Shown: piece by piece, positions 44,492 to 54,800 of the stretch
Position numbering within the stretch: position 1 is the stretch's first letter
Layout: every line of letters begins with the position of its first letter
Origin: Crossiella sp. SN42
GTDB lineage: Bacteria > Actinomycetota > Actinomycetes > Mycobacteriales > Pseudonocardiaceae
Direction: 5' to 3'
DNA length: 64,000 nucleotides
Assembly (NCBI RefSeq): GCF_023897065.1
Contig: NZ_JAMHIV010000008.1
Span: 124,001 to 188,000 of the forward strand
Program-made: the position numbers and the translations under genes
The notes under the pieces: model-generated
The model's input: the letters and a program-made list of their open reading frames with translations, nothing else
Databases searched by the model: none
What the model was told of the DNA's origin: nothing

Positions 44492-44764
44492 ATGCCGAAT
44501 ACGACTCAGGTGCTGGCCAGAGTGGTCGACTCCGATGTTTCCGACATATTCCTGATCGTGACCATGGCCGCGGCGCTGGGCGCGCTGGTCATCTCGATCC
44601 TGGTGTTGGTGAAGCTGGGCAAAACCGGACACCGAGCTCAGCCTCCTGTGTCGTTCGGGCCGCCCCCCGGGCCACCCGGACCGGTGAACCAGCCCTTCCA
44701 GCCGCAGCAGCCGGTGAATCCGGGTCAGCAGCCTCCCCCTGTATGGGGTCAGTCGCAGGGGTGA
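44492..44764 (+). CDS. small single-TM protein with proline-rich tail
   Basis: This encodes a 90-aa protein of unknown family. There is one TM segment near residues 18-40 (DIFLIVTMAAALGALVISIL) and then a Pro/Gln/Gly-rich tail (FGPPPGPPGPVNQPFQ). GGGGGA lies upstream of ATG 44492. It is divergent from the ACP gene across 52 bp and lies upstream of the second ESX-like substrate pair. The composition of its tail resembles that of the 988-aa protein. Confidence 0.6.
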   Translation: MPNTTQVLARVVDSDVSDIFLIVTMAAALGALVISILVLVKLGKTGHRAQPPVSFGPPPGPPGPVNQPFQPQQPVNPGQQPPPVWGQSQG

Positions 44765-44981
44765 CCTGACCCCTGGTCTTACACCCGGAGTGTTCGCCCG
44801 GTCGGCGGAACCGCTGAACCGTGTGTGCCGGGCTGGCCGGTGTGCCACAGTGAGCGCAGGCCTGAAGTGCGGGCCGGGCGCCGCGCGTGGTGTGCGCGCG
44901 CAAACCGTTGACCGCCGCCGGGAACGGCTGGCGGAACGGCGACGTCTGCGTTGTGAACACTCCAATGGGGAGGAAGGGACC

Positions 44982-45290
44982 GTGGCAGGTTACGGATCTG
45001 ATCCGGGGACGATGACCCGGGTCGCCAACTCCATCGCAGACGGTGCGACCAAGACCAGTGAGGCCGTCAAGGACTTCGTGGCCACCCAGGCCAACCCGGC
45101 GGACTTCGGCGTGAAGCACCAGGACAAGGGCGGTCCCTACCGCGAGGGTGTGCAGAAGCTGGCCGACGGGGTCAAGGGCATGGTCGAGTCGATGACCGCC
45201 TTCTCCAACAAGGTCAAGCAGTCCGCGGGCACCTACCGCGGCTCTGACTCCAACAACGCCGGCACTGTGCGTGGCTCCGGGAGCAAGTGA
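44982..45290 (+). CDS. small ESX-like substrate, partner of the 988-aa protein
   Basis: This encodes a 102-aa protein. It is mostly helical, with no WxG, and has a C-terminal Yxxx[DE] motif (Y85-RGS-D89) followed by Ser/Asn/Gly residues. AGGAAGG precedes GTG 44982. The stop overlaps the next gene (TGATG), so the two are made together, as are the EspC-like/long substrate pair at 20855-22281. The 217-bp gap upstream (44765-44981) contains no gene and no defensible promoter. T7SS export is inferred. Confidence 0.65.
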   Translation: MAGYGSDPGTMTRVANSIADGATKTSEAVKDFVATQANPADFGVKHQDKGGPYREGVQKLADGVKGMVESMTAFSNKVKQSAGTYRGSDSNNAGTVRGSGSK

Positions 45291-48256
45291 TGGCAAAGAG
45301 TGACTGGGAAGAAGTCAAGGCGATCCTTGACAACCCCAACGTCAACCCGGACACCAAGCGGGAAATCCTCGACGAGTACCTGGACACGCGCGAGGACGAC
45401 CGCATTGACGACGAGCACAAGAAGTACATCAAGGAGTACTCGCCGGGGAACGAGCTCGACGACGAGGACGAGAGCGAGTTCGACGGCGACGAGGACGACG
45501 ACGACGAGGAACAAGAGCTCGACGAAGCGGTAGCCAAGGGCAAAAAAGAGGCCACCGACGCGGACAACAAAGAGGGCAGCGACAAGAAGGCCACCGAGGC
45601 CAACAACCAGGCGAAGGACAAGATCGGCAAGGCCCAGGCGCCCACCCTGGCCGAGGGCACGGTCAAGAACTCCAACGAGCTGTTCGACCCGGCGGCCGCC
45701 AGCCTGGAGATGTTCAAGCGCTTCCTACCCGCCTGGAACCTGCGCGGCAAGGGCGTCGACTACCAGACCAAGATCCAGCTGCGCTGGGAAGAGCAGAAGA
45801 ACATCGACTTCCGCAAGTTCCTGCTGGAAGCCGATGAGTTCAACAAGGCCAAGGCCGCGGTCGACCAGTACGTCGATGACATCGACGGCCAGCTGATCAG
45901 CCTCTACGGCGCCTGGGACGGCAAGGCCGCCAGCGCCTCCAGCCAGCACTACAGCGGCGCGGTGCGCCCGCAGCTGGACCAGCTGGTCAAGCAGCTCGGC
46001 GGCGCCAGCGAGACGCTGACCAAGGCGGTCGGCGAGATCTACCGGGCGTGCAAGCTCAAGTGCGAGGAGCTGACCAACGCCTTCACCCTGACCATCGCGG
46101 GCGCGCCGCCGGAGATGGCCAAGAAGATCGTCACGATCGCCACGCAGGGCCTCACCGGCGACGACGACGCGCAGCGCAACCAGATCAAGGAGGTGGCGAG
46201 CTGGCTGGACCGCACGACCGGCAGCGCCACCTCGCGCGCGCTGGACGACGACGACTGTGGTGACCTCGAGGAATCCACCAAGACGATGGTCCGCGAGACC
46301 TGCCAGAAGTGGGCCGACGGTCCCTTCGACAAGGAGTTCGGCGGCAAGCTCACCCAGTTCGAGAACTCCTGCAACGCCGCGGTGACCACGGTCAACGCGC
46401 AGTGGGACTCGATCAACAACTTCCTCAAGGGCTACGAGCCGAAGTTCCCCAAGGAGGGCTCCGGCGGTGGCGGTGAGACCGGCGGCAACGGCGGTGGCGG
46501 CACCGGTTCCGGCGGTGGTGGCGGCACCGGTTCCGGTGGCGGTGGCACGGGGTCCGGCGGCGGTGGTGGCGGCATGCCCAAGCCGCCCCCGATGCCGGAG
46601 CTGCCCAAGCCCGAGGTGCCCGACCCCTCGAAGCTGATGGACCAGACCGACCCGTCCAAGGTGAAGGTGCCCAACGACGAGCAGACGGTCACCATCGACG
46701 ACGGCAGCGGGCGCAAGATCCAGGTGACCGAGCCGACGGACGACGGCAAGGTCAAGATGATGATCACCGGTCCGGACGGCAAGCCGAAGCCGTACGAGAT
46801 CGACTTCCAGCTGCCCGGCGAGAAGCCCGGCCAGCCCGGTCAGCCGGGCGGGATCCCTGGTCAGCCCGGTGGGCCCGGCCAGCAGGGCGGGACTCCCGGG
46901 GTGCCGCACGAGCGGCTGGACGTCTCCGGCAAGCCCGGCGGCGAGCAGCCCACCCAGATCAAGCCCGGTCCGGACGGGACCGCCTCGTTCCGGGACGGCA
47001 ACTCGCTGATCACCACCCAGCTGGTGCCCGGCACGGACGACCAGATGAAGGTCACCGTGGACAACATGGACGGCAAGCCGCCGACCACGTACACGGTGAA
47101 CTTCGAGGACGAGGCCAAGGGCGGCCCCGGCCAGACTGGGCCCGGTGCCCAGGGTGGCCCCGGCGGCCAGGGCCAGGGCGGCCAGGGCGGGATGCCGCGG
47201 CCGATGCCGATGATGGGCGGCGAGCCGGGTGAGATCCGCCAGGGCGGCCCGGCGCGGCCCGAGCCGATGCAGTTCCAGCAGGGCGGCCCGTACCAGCCCG
47301 AACCGGCCTACGGGCGGATGGAGCCCGGTCCCGGTCAGCACTTGCAGACCGAGCCCGCCTACGGGCGTCAGGGCGAGCCGATGATGCCGCAGGGCGCGCA
47401 GGGTGGTCCGCCGCCCGGGTGGCAGGGTGGCCCGCCGCAGGGGCCGCCGCCTGGCTGGCAGGGTGGTCCGCCGCCGCAGGGCTGGGGCGGTCCGCCGCCC
47501 GGGTTCCCGCCGCAGGGACCCCCGCCCGGCTGGCAGGGCGGTCCGCCGCCCGGGATGCCGTGGCAGCACGAGCCGATGCCCGCGCAGCACGGCGGTCCGC
47601 CGCCGCCTCCGCCCCCGCCGCCGAACTGGCAGCAGCCGCCGCCTCCGCCGCCGCAGTTCGTCGGCAACGACCACGGTGGCTGGCAGGGCGGCCCACAGCA
47701 CGGTGGTCCGCCGCCTCCGCCGCCGAACTGGCAGCCGCCGCCCCCGCCGAACTGGGGCGGTCCGCAGCCGGGCTTCAACGGCGGGCCGTTCCCACCGCCG
47801 CAGGGCTTCGTCGACGGCACCGCGACGGCCTCGGCCGCCGGGGGCAGCTACGACGGTGGCTACACCCAGTCCTCCGCCGGTGGCGGCAGCCTGGGCAACC
47901 CGTCCGCGGGCAGCGCGTTCGGTGGCGGGCCGGACCAGCCCTCCGCCGGTGGCGCCGGGCTCTCGGACACCAACAGCCCGCAGGCCGGTGGCTCCGGTGG
48001 GGCCGGACTGGCCTCGGTGCCCGATGGCGCGGCCTGGAACCAGCAGCAGATGGGCGGCCAGCCCCCGGCGGGCGCGCCCATGGGCGGCGGCATGCCGATG
48101 GGCGGCGGCGCGGGCGCCGGTGGCGGCCAGGGCGGCGACCAGGAGCGGCAGAGCAGCAACTGGCGCACGCAGGGCCAGTACTTCTCCGTTGACGAGGAGG
48201 GGGAGCGGAAGTGGGTCAACCCGGTGCTGGGTGACGACGGCTTCCGCGACCGCTGA
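45290..48256 (+). CDS. 988-aa WxG-type protein with long Pro/Gly/Gln-rich tail
   Basis: Residues ~55-115 are very acidic and Lys-rich. Residues ~130-380 are helical with a WxG turn (W209-D-G211, ISLYGAWDGKAASASSQHY). Residues ~385-960 are low-complexity: Gly/Ser/Thr repeats, then two short folded-looking segments (QTVTIDDGSGRKIQV), then PPGWQGGPP-type repeats. The end (GQYFSVDEEGERKWVNPVLG) is ordered. The start is ATG 45290, with GTG 45287 one codon earlier. No signal peptide is seen, so ESX export is the likely route. It could be a cell-surface effector or structural protein; its role is unknown. Confidence 0.75.
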   Translation: MAKSDWEEVKAILDNPNVNPDTKREILDEYLDTREDDRIDDEHKKYIKEYSPGNELDDEDESEFDGDEDDDDEEQELDEAVAKGKKEATDADNKEGSDKKATEANNQAKDKIGKAQAPTLAEGTVKNSNELFDPAAASLEMFKRFLPAWNLRGKGVDYQTKIQLRWEEQKNIDFRKFLLEADEFNKAKAAVDQYVDDIDGQLISLYGAWDGKAASASSQHYSGAVRPQLDQLVKQLGGASETLTKAVGEIYRACKLKCEELTNAFTLTIAGAPPEMAKKIVTIATQGLTGDDDAQRNQIKEVASWLDRTTGSATSRALDDDDCGDLEESTKTMVRETCQKWADGPFDKEFGGKLTQFENSCNAAVTTVNAQWDSINNFLKGYEPKFPKEGSGGGGETGGNGGGGTGSGGGGGTGSGGGGTGSGGGGGGMPKPPPMPELPKPEVPDPSKLMDQTDPSKVKVPNDEQTVTIDDGSGRKIQVTEPTDDGKVKMMITGPDGKPKPYEIDFQLPGEKPGQPGQPGGIPGQPGGPGQQGGTPGVPHERLDVSGKPGGEQPTQIKPGPDGTASFRDGNSLITTQLVPGTDDQMKVTVDNMDGKPPTTYTVNFEDEAKGGPGQTGPGAQGGPGGQGQGGQGGMPRPMPMMGGEPGEIRQGGPARPEPMQFQQGGPYQPEPAYGRMEPGPGQHLQTEPAYGRQGEPMMPQGAQGGPPPGWQGGPPQGPPPGWQGGPPPQGWGGPPPGFPPQGPPPGWQGGPPPGMPWQHEPMPAQHGGPPPPPPPPPNWQQPPPPPPQFVGNDHGGWQGGPQHGGPPPPPPNWQPPPPPNWGGPQPGFNGGPFPPPQGFVDGTATASAAGGSYDGGYTQSSAGGGSLGNPSAGSAFGGGPDQPSAGGAGLSDTNSPQAGGSGGAGLASVPDGAAWNQQQMGGQPPAGAPMGGGMPMGGGAGAGGGQGGDQERQSSNWRTQGQYFSVDEEGERKWVNPVLGDDGFRDR
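46458..46573 (+). repeat. Gly/Thr/Ser-coding tandem repeat
   Basis: Imperfect units of about 24-27 bp encode GTGSGGGG repeats inside the 988-aa protein, probably a flexible linker. They are in frame and protein-level in origin. Confidence 0.8.
47396..47790 (+). repeat. Pro/Gly/Gln-coding imperfect repeat region
   Basis: Repeated GGCAGGGTGGTCCGCCGC-like units encode PPGWQGGPP and PPNWQ motifs in the tail of the 988-aa protein. Slippage or recombination could change the copy number. Confidence 0.8.
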
Positions 48257-48291
48257 GCAGACATGCCTTCGACCACGGAGAAGGGCGGCCG

Positions 48292-48873
48292 GTGAGCGGA
48301 CCGCAGTGGGGACAGGGACCGGGCGGCTACCCGCCGCCCGGCTTCGCCCAGGGGCCGCAAGGAATGCCGCCAGCGGGACCGCCGGGGCTGCCGCTGGCGG
48401 GGCTGCGGAAGCCGTCGCTGGTGGCGGTGGTGGTCGCGTTCGTCTGGGTGATCGTCAGCGCCGGGGTGGAGGTCGGTTTCGGGCTGAGCGTGGCCGGTGG
48501 TAGCCGCCTCGGCGGGTTCCACCTCGGTGTCGGGCACCTGCCCAACGACATCCTGGGCTACTACGCGATCCCCGGCGCGATGCTGCTGACCTTGATCTTC
48601 GCGGTGCTGACCCTGTGCCGGCAGAACTGGGCCAGGTTCATCCTGCTCGGGCTCTGCCTGGTCTTCTCCGGGGTGCACCTGTGGCGGCTGATCGAGAAGT
48701 TGCCCGCCGGGCTGGACGTGGTCGAGCTGCTGGTGCGGATCTGGTTCGTGGTGTTCTGGCTGATCGGCATCCTGCTGTACGTGCTGCCGCCGGTGAACCG
48801 GGCGCTGGGCAAGCCGCGTCCGCACGGCTTCCCGCCGCCGCACCCCGGGTGGGGACCGCCGCCGAACCGCTGA
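48292..48873 (+). CDS. four-TM membrane protein with Pro/Gly-rich N-terminus
   Basis: This encodes a 193-aa protein. The first ~38 residues are Pro/Gly/Gln-rich, like the preceding protein's tail. Then come about four TM helices (SLVAVVVAFVWVIVSAGVEV, DILGYYAIPGAMLLTLIFAV, FILLGLCLVFSGVHLW, IWFVVFWLIGILLYVLPP) and a Pro-rich end. It starts 35 bp after the 988-aa gene and is probably co-transcribed. The family is not recognised, and it may anchor or accompany the large protein. Confidence 0.65.
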   Translation: MSGPQWGQGPGGYPPPGFAQGPQGMPPAGPPGLPLAGLRKPSLVAVVVAFVWVIVSAGVEVGFGLSVAGGSRLGGFHLGVGHLPNDILGYYAIPGAMLLTLIFAVLTLCRQNWARFILLGLCLVFSGVHLWRLIEKLPAGLDVVELLVRIWFVVFWLIGILLYVLPPVNRALGKPRPHGFPPPHPGWGPPPNR

Positions 48874-49710
48874 TCAGCGGTGTGCGGCCGTGGGCAGCGG
48901 GCCCCGGGTGTAGTCGATCGTGCAGCCGCGGACCTCTTCCTCCAGCAGCGCGCTGTAGGCGCGGGTGCCGGTGAGGATGCGCAGCAGGAACGCGGTGGTC
49001 AGTGCCTTGGTCAGCTTCTGGGTGGTGTGGTGGGACCGGCCGTCCAGCAGCAGGTCGCTCCAGTGCCTGCCCTCGGTGAAGGCCAGGTGGGTGGCCTTGG
49101 TGATGCCGCGCAGCTGCACCGGTCCGGCCCAGGCCTGGGCGACCGGTTCGACGTGGCCCACGGTCGGCGCGACCAGGTCCTGCACCGCGGACAGGTGCAG
49201 GCCGGGCATGGCGCAGTGGTGGGCGGCGTCCAGGGCCGAGGGGCGGGTCTCCGACAGGGCCATGGTGACCACGGCGCGGACCCGCTCGTCCTCGGCGGCG
49301 GCCAGCACGGCCGCGCCGCCGCCCATGGAGTGACCGGCCACGGCCAGCCGTTCCGGGTGCACGCTGATCTGGCCCTCGCCGAGGCGGACGCCGGTGCAGA
49401 CGTCCAGTGCGGTGCGCAGGTCGGCGGCCAGCAGGCGGTGGCTGGGCAGCGCGCCGGTGTGCGTGCCGGGGGCCGCGACCACGATGCCCCAGGACGCCAG
49501 GTGCTTGAACAGGCCCAGGTAGCGGCGGGCCGGTTGCAGCCAGCCGTGCCCGAAGGCCACCGCGGGCAGCCCGAGGCCCTGGGCTGGGGTGAGGATCACA
49601 CCGGGCAGGCCGATCAGGCCCAGGTCGCCGCGCAGCACCTTGTGCGGACCGGGGCGGGTCAGCGTCACCAGCGCCTGCTTGGCCGTCAGGGCCTTGACCG
49701 CGCGTGCCAT
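48874..49710 (-). CDS. alpha/beta-hydrolase (dienelactone-hydrolase-like)
   Basis: This encodes a 278-aa hydrolase. The nucleophile elbow is GHSMGGGAA, with an HG oxyanion-type motif (AVAFGHGWLQP) upstream and a His near THLAFTEGRHW. No signal peptide is evident. The substrate is unknown; related enzymes act on esters or lipids. ATG 49710 (MARAVKALTAKQ) is preferred to a longer frame. It ends directly against the convergent membrane-protein gene with no gap and is divergent from glmS. Confidence 0.78.
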   Translation of the reverse strand: MARAVKALTAKQALVTLTRPGPHKVLRGDLGLIGLPGVILTPAQGLGLPAVAFGHGWLQPARRYLGLFKHLASWGIVVAAPGTHTGALPSHRLLAADLRTALDVCTGVRLGEGQISVHPERLAVAGHSMGGGAAVLAAAEDERVRAVVTMALSETRPSALDAAHHCAMPGLHLSAVQDLVAPTVGHVEPVAQAWAGPVQLRGITKATHLAFTEGRHWSDLLLDGRSHHTTQKLTKALTTAFLLRILTGTRAYSALLEEEVRGCTIDYTRGPLPTAAHR

Positions 49711-49794
49711 GCCCCGGACGGTAGTGGATACCGCCCCGCCCGGCTGGCGTCGGCCCGAGGTTTGGACCAATCCGACTCCGCCGACGGCAGCGCC

Positions 49795-49800
49795 TACCCT
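49795..49800 (+). promoter_or_regulatory. candidate -10 for a leaderless glmS mRNA
   Basis: TACCCT ends 7 nt before GTG 49808, and a TCCGAC (49771-49776) lies 18 bp upstream as a possible -35. No ribosome-binding site precedes the GTG. This spacing suggests transcription from the start codon itself. Confidence 0.4.
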
Positions 49801-49807
49801 GTCCCGA

Positions 49808-51670
49808 GTGTGCGGGATCGTGGGATACGTAGGACATCGACCAGCTCTGACCGTCGTGCTGGACGGGTTGCGGCGGCTGGAGTACCGGGGCTATGACTCG
49901 GCAGGCGTGGCCGTGCTGGACGGCGGTGGCGGACTGGCCGTGGAGCGCAAGGCCGGGCCGCTGGTCAACCTGGAGACCAGGCTGGACGAGGTCGGCAGGG
50001 ACGGCTTCGCCGGCACCAGCGGCATGGGCCACACCCGGTGGGCCACGCACGGCGCGCCGACCGACCGCAACGCGCACCCGCACCGGGACGGCACCGGCAA
50101 GCTGGCCGTGGTGCACAACGGGATCATCGAGAACTTCATCGCGCTGCGCGCCGAGCTGGAGGCCGCCGGGGTCGAACCGGCCAGCGACACCGACAGCGAG
50201 ACCGCGGCGCACCTGATCGCCGCCGCCTACCGCGACGGGGAGACCGCCGGTGACCTGGCCGCCTCGGTGCGGCTGGTCTGCCGCCGCCTGGAGGGCGCGT
50301 TCACCCTGGTGGTCACGCATGCCGACCACCCGGACCTGATCATCGCCGCGCGGCGGTCCTCGCCGCTGGTGGTCGGGGTCGGCGAGGGGGAGAACTTCGT
50401 CGCCTCCGACGTGGCCGCCTTCATCGAGCACACCCGCGACGCGGTCGAGCTGGGCCAGGACCAGGTGGTCGAGCTGACCCGCGCCGGGTACCGGGTCACC
50501 GACTTCCACGGCGAGGACGCGCCGTGCACGCCGTTCCACGTGGACTGGGACCTCGCGGCCGCGGAGAAGGGCGGCCACGAGTACTTCATGCTCAAGGAGA
50601 TCGAGGAGCAGCCCGACGCGCTGGCCAACACGCTGCGCGGGCACTTCCAGGACGGCCGGATCGTGCTCGACGAGCAGCGGCTGTCCGACCAGGACCTGCG
50701 CGATGTGGACAAGGTCTTCGTGGTGGCCTGCGGGTCGGCCTACCACTCCGGGCTGGTCGCCAAGTACGCCATCGAGCACTGGACCCGGCTGCCCGTTGAG
50801 GTCGAGCTGGCCAGCGAGTTCCGCTACCGGGACGCGGTGCTGGACCGCTCCACCCTGGTGGTGGCGGTCTCCCAGTCCGGCGAGACCGCGGACACCCTGG
50901 AGGCGGTGCGGCACGCCCGCGAGCAGAAGGCCCGGGTGCTGGCGGTCTGCAACACCAACGGCGCGCAGATCCCGCGCGAGTCCGACGCGGTGCTCTACAC
51001 CCACGCCGGGCCGGAGATCGGGGTCGCCTCCACCAAGGCCTTCCTGGCCCAGATCGCGGCCAACTACCTGGTCGGCCTGGCCCTGGCGCAGGCCCGCGGC
51101 ACCAAGTACCCGGACGAGGTGGCGCGGGAGTTCCACGAGCTGGAGGCGATGCCGGCCGCGGTCAGCCAGGTGCTGTCCACAGTGGACCGGATGCGCGAGC
51201 TGGCGCGGGAGCTGGCCGACTCCAAGGCGGTGCTGTTCCTCGGCCGCCACGTGGGCTACCCGGTGGCCCTGGAGGGCGCGCTCAAGCTCAAGGAGCTGGC
51301 CTACATGCACGCCGAGGGCTTCGCCGCCGGTGAGCTCAAGCACGGGCCGATCGCGCTGATCGAGGAGGGGCTGCCGGTCGTGGTGGTCATGCCCTCACCG
51401 AAGGGCCGGGCGGTGCTGCACAGCAAGCTGCTGTCCAACATCCAGGAGATCAGGGCCCGCGGCGCGCGCACCATCGTGATCGCCGAGGAGGGCGATGAGA
51501 CGGTGCGGCCCTTCGCCAACGACCTGATCGAGCTGCCCGCGGTGCCCACCCTGTTGCAGCCGCTGGTCTCCACCATCCCGTTGCAGGTGCTGGCCGCGGA
51601 GATCGCCCGCGCGCGTGGCTACGACGTGGACAAGCCGCGCAACCTGGCCAAGTCGGTCACCGTCGAGTGA
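49808..51670 (+). CDS. glmS: glutamine-fructose-6-phosphate aminotransferase (isomerising)
   Basis: This encodes a 620-aa enzyme that makes glucosamine-6-phosphate from fructose-6-phosphate and glutamine, the entry to UDP-GlcNAc. Cys2 (MCGIVGYVG) becomes the N-terminal nucleophile after Met removal, which fixes the start at GTG 49808. The glutaminase domain has RRLEYRGYDSAG and GHTRWATHG. Two SIS domains follow (VACGSAYHSG, SQSGETADTLEA). The C-terminus LAKSVTVE is canonical. nnr overlaps by 4 bp. Confidence 0.98.
   Translation: MCGIVGYVGHRPALTVVLDGLRRLEYRGYDSAGVAVLDGGGGLAVERKAGPLVNLETRLDEVGRDGFAGTSGMGHTRWATHGAPTDRNAHPHRDGTGKLAVVHNGIIENFIALRAELEAAGVEPASDTDSETAAHLIAAAYRDGETAGDLAASVRLVCRRLEGAFTLVVTHADHPDLIIAARRSSPLVVGVGEGENFVASDVAAFIEHTRDAVELGQDQVVELTRAGYRVTDFHGEDAPCTPFHVDWDLAAAEKGGHEYFMLKEIEEQPDALANTLRGHFQDGRIVLDEQRLSDQDLRDVDKVFVVACGSAYHSGLVAKYAIEHWTRLPVEVELASEFRYRDAVLDRSTLVVAVSQSGETADTLEAVRHAREQKARVLAVCNTNGAQIPRESDAVLYTHAGPEIGVASTKAFLAQIAANYLVGLALAQARGTKYPDEVAREFHELEAMPAAVSQVLSTVDRMRELARELADSKAVLFLGRHVGYPVALEGALKLKELAYMHAEGFAAGELKHGPIALIEEGLPVVVVMPSPKGRAVLHSKLLSNIQEIRARGARTIVIAEEGDETVRPFANDLIELPAVPTLLQPLVSTIPLQVLAAEIARARGYDVDKPRNLAKSVTVE
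51175..51187. repeat. GTCCACAGTGGAC palindrome, copy 3
   Basis: This is a perfect copy inside glmS. CTGTCCACA (51173-51181) matches 8 of 9 bases of the Streptomyces DnaA-box consensus. It encodes Ser-Thr-Val-Asp with ACA, a rare Thr codon here. Confidence 0.7.
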
Positions 51671-53127
51671 GCGGGGTCTGGGGCGCCGACCGGGTCAGGG
51701 CGGCCGAGCACGAGGTGTTCCAGCGGGTCCCCGAGGGCGCGCTGATGCGCAGGGCCGCCTTCGGCCTGGCCACCTACGCCATCGGCATGCTGGAGGACCT
51801 GACCGGCGGCGTGTCCGGGCGACGGGTGGCGCTGCTGGTGGGCGCGGGCAACAACGGCGGGGACGCGCTGTGGGCCGGGCACTTCCTGCGGCGGCGCGGG
51901 GTCGCCGTCGAGGCGGTGCTGCTGGACCCGGAGCGCGCGCACCCGGCCGGGCTGGCCGCGCTGCGCCGCTCCGGCGGCCGGATCGCCACCGACCACCTGG
52001 CCGCGGTGCGGGCCGCCGACCTGGTGCTGGACGGCATCGTCGGGTTGTCCGCGCGCGGTCCGCTGCGGCCGGCCGCGGCCAAGCTGGTCGAGCAGGTGGA
52101 GGCCCCGATCCTGGCGGTGGACCTGCCCAGCGGGGTGGACCCGGACACCGGTGTCGTGTCCGGCCCCGCCGTGCACGCCGCCGCCACGGTGACCTTCGGC
52201 TGCCTCAAGCCGGTGCACGTGCTGGCCGCCGGGCACTGCGGCGAGGTCTGCCTCGTCGACATCGGCATCGGCGACGACCTGGGCGAACCGGAGCTGGTGG
52301 TGCTCTCCGACGCCGAGGTCGGCGCCCGCTGGCCGGTGCCCGGCGCCAGTGATGACAAGTACACCCAGGGCGTCACCGGCCTGGCCGCCGGTTCCGCGGT
52401 CTACCCCGGCGCGGCGGTGCTGGCCACCGGCGCGGCCATCCGGGCCACCTCCGGCATGGTCCGCTACGCGGGCGAGGCCGCCGACCCGGTGCGGGAGCGC
52501 TGGCCGGAGGTGGTGGCCACCGGCTCGGTCACCGACGCCGGCCGGGTGCAGGCCTGGGTGGTCGGCCCCGGCCTCGGCACCGGCACCGCGGGCGCGGAGG
52601 TGCTGCGCCAGGTGCTGGCCGCCGGTGTGCCGGTCTGCGCGGACGCCGACGCGATCACCCTGCTGGCGGCGGAGGAGTCGCTCTGGGACGAGCGTGATCC
52701 GGACACCCCGATGGTGCTCACCCCGCACGACCGCGAGTTCGCCCGCCTGGCAGGCGAGGTCGGCGACGACCGGGTGGCCGCGGCCCGCCGCGCCGCGCGG
52801 CGCACCAACGCGGTGGTGCTGCTCAAGGGCCACGCCACGGTGATCGCCGCGCCGGATGGCCGGGTGCTGGTCAACCCGGCCCGCTCGGCCTGGCTGGCCA
52901 CCGCCGGATCGGGTGATGTGCTCTCCGGTCTGATCGGCGCGCTGCTGGCCGGTGGCATGGATCCGCTGCTGGCCGCGGGCTGCGCGGTGCGCGCGCACGA
53001 GGTGGCCGGGCAGCTGGCCGCGCGGGACGCGCCGACCTCGGCCTCGGTGCTGGTGGACGTGCTGCCCGAGGCGATCCGCGCGTTGCGGTCGGCATCCGGG
53101 TTGGGAACCGGCAGTTCCAGTATTTGA
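51667..53127 (+). CDS. nnr: bifunctional NAD(P)H-hydrate epimerase / ADP-dependent dehydratase
   Basis: This encodes a 486-aa repair enzyme for hydrated NAD(P)H. The N-terminal epimerase domain (~1-215) has LLVGAGNNGGDALWAGHFLR and VDLPSGVDPDTG. The C-terminal dehydratase domain (~225-486) has MVLTPHDREFARLAG, LLKGHATVIA and the ATP/ADP motif AGSGDVLSGLIGALLA. GTG 51667 overlaps the glmS stop. In many actinobacteria nnr is followed by alr; here two other genes intervene. Confidence 0.96.
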   Translation: MSGVWGADRVRAAEHEVFQRVPEGALMRRAAFGLATYAIGMLEDLTGGVSGRRVALLVGAGNNGGDALWAGHFLRRRGVAVEAVLLDPERAHPAGLAALRRSGGRIATDHLAAVRAADLVLDGIVGLSARGPLRPAAAKLVEQVEAPILAVDLPSGVDPDTGVVSGPAVHAAATVTFGCLKPVHVLAAGHCGEVCLVDIGIGDDLGEPELVVLSDAEVGARWPVPGASDDKYTQGVTGLAAGSAVYPGAAVLATGAAIRATSGMVRYAGEAADPVRERWPEVVATGSVTDAGRVQAWVVGPGLGTGTAGAEVLRQVLAAGVPVCADADAITLLAAEESLWDERDPDTPMVLTPHDREFARLAGEVGDDRVAAARRAARRTNAVVLLKGHATVIAAPDGRVLVNPARSAWLATAGSGDVLSGLIGALLAGGMDPLLAAGCAVRAHEVAGQLAARDAPTSASVLVDVLPEAIRALRSASGLGTGSSSI

Positions 53128-53199
53128 GGGTGCCGACTCACCGCAGGTGTCCATAGGGTGGTCCCAGGTGTGCGAGGACGGACACAGCGGGGTGAGTGG

Positions 53200-54783
<1,584 letters not shown>

Positions 54784-54787
54784 GAGA

Positions 54788-54800
54788 GTCCACAGTGGAC
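54788..54800. repeat. GTCCACAGTGGAC palindrome, copy 4
   Basis: This perfect copy spans the start codon (GTG 54795) of the gene after aceB. A near-perfect copy with a different first base (ATCCACTGTGGAC) lies at 54836-54848, so two copies lie within 61 bp. Confidence 0.7.

Noticed and set aside
44908-44913. TTGACC as the -35 of the substrate pair at 44982
   Set aside because: No TANNNT hexamer occurs at the proper distance downstream.
45287-45292. GTG 45287 as start of the 988-aa protein
   Set aside because: It is directly followed in frame by ATG 45290, which is the stronger codon; the difference is one residue.
46458-47790. Short regularly spaced repeats as a possible CRISPR array
   Set aside because: The repeats are in frame, encode Gly/Ser/Thr and Pro/Gly/Gln motifs and have no constant repeat with unique spacers. 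No cas gene is present.
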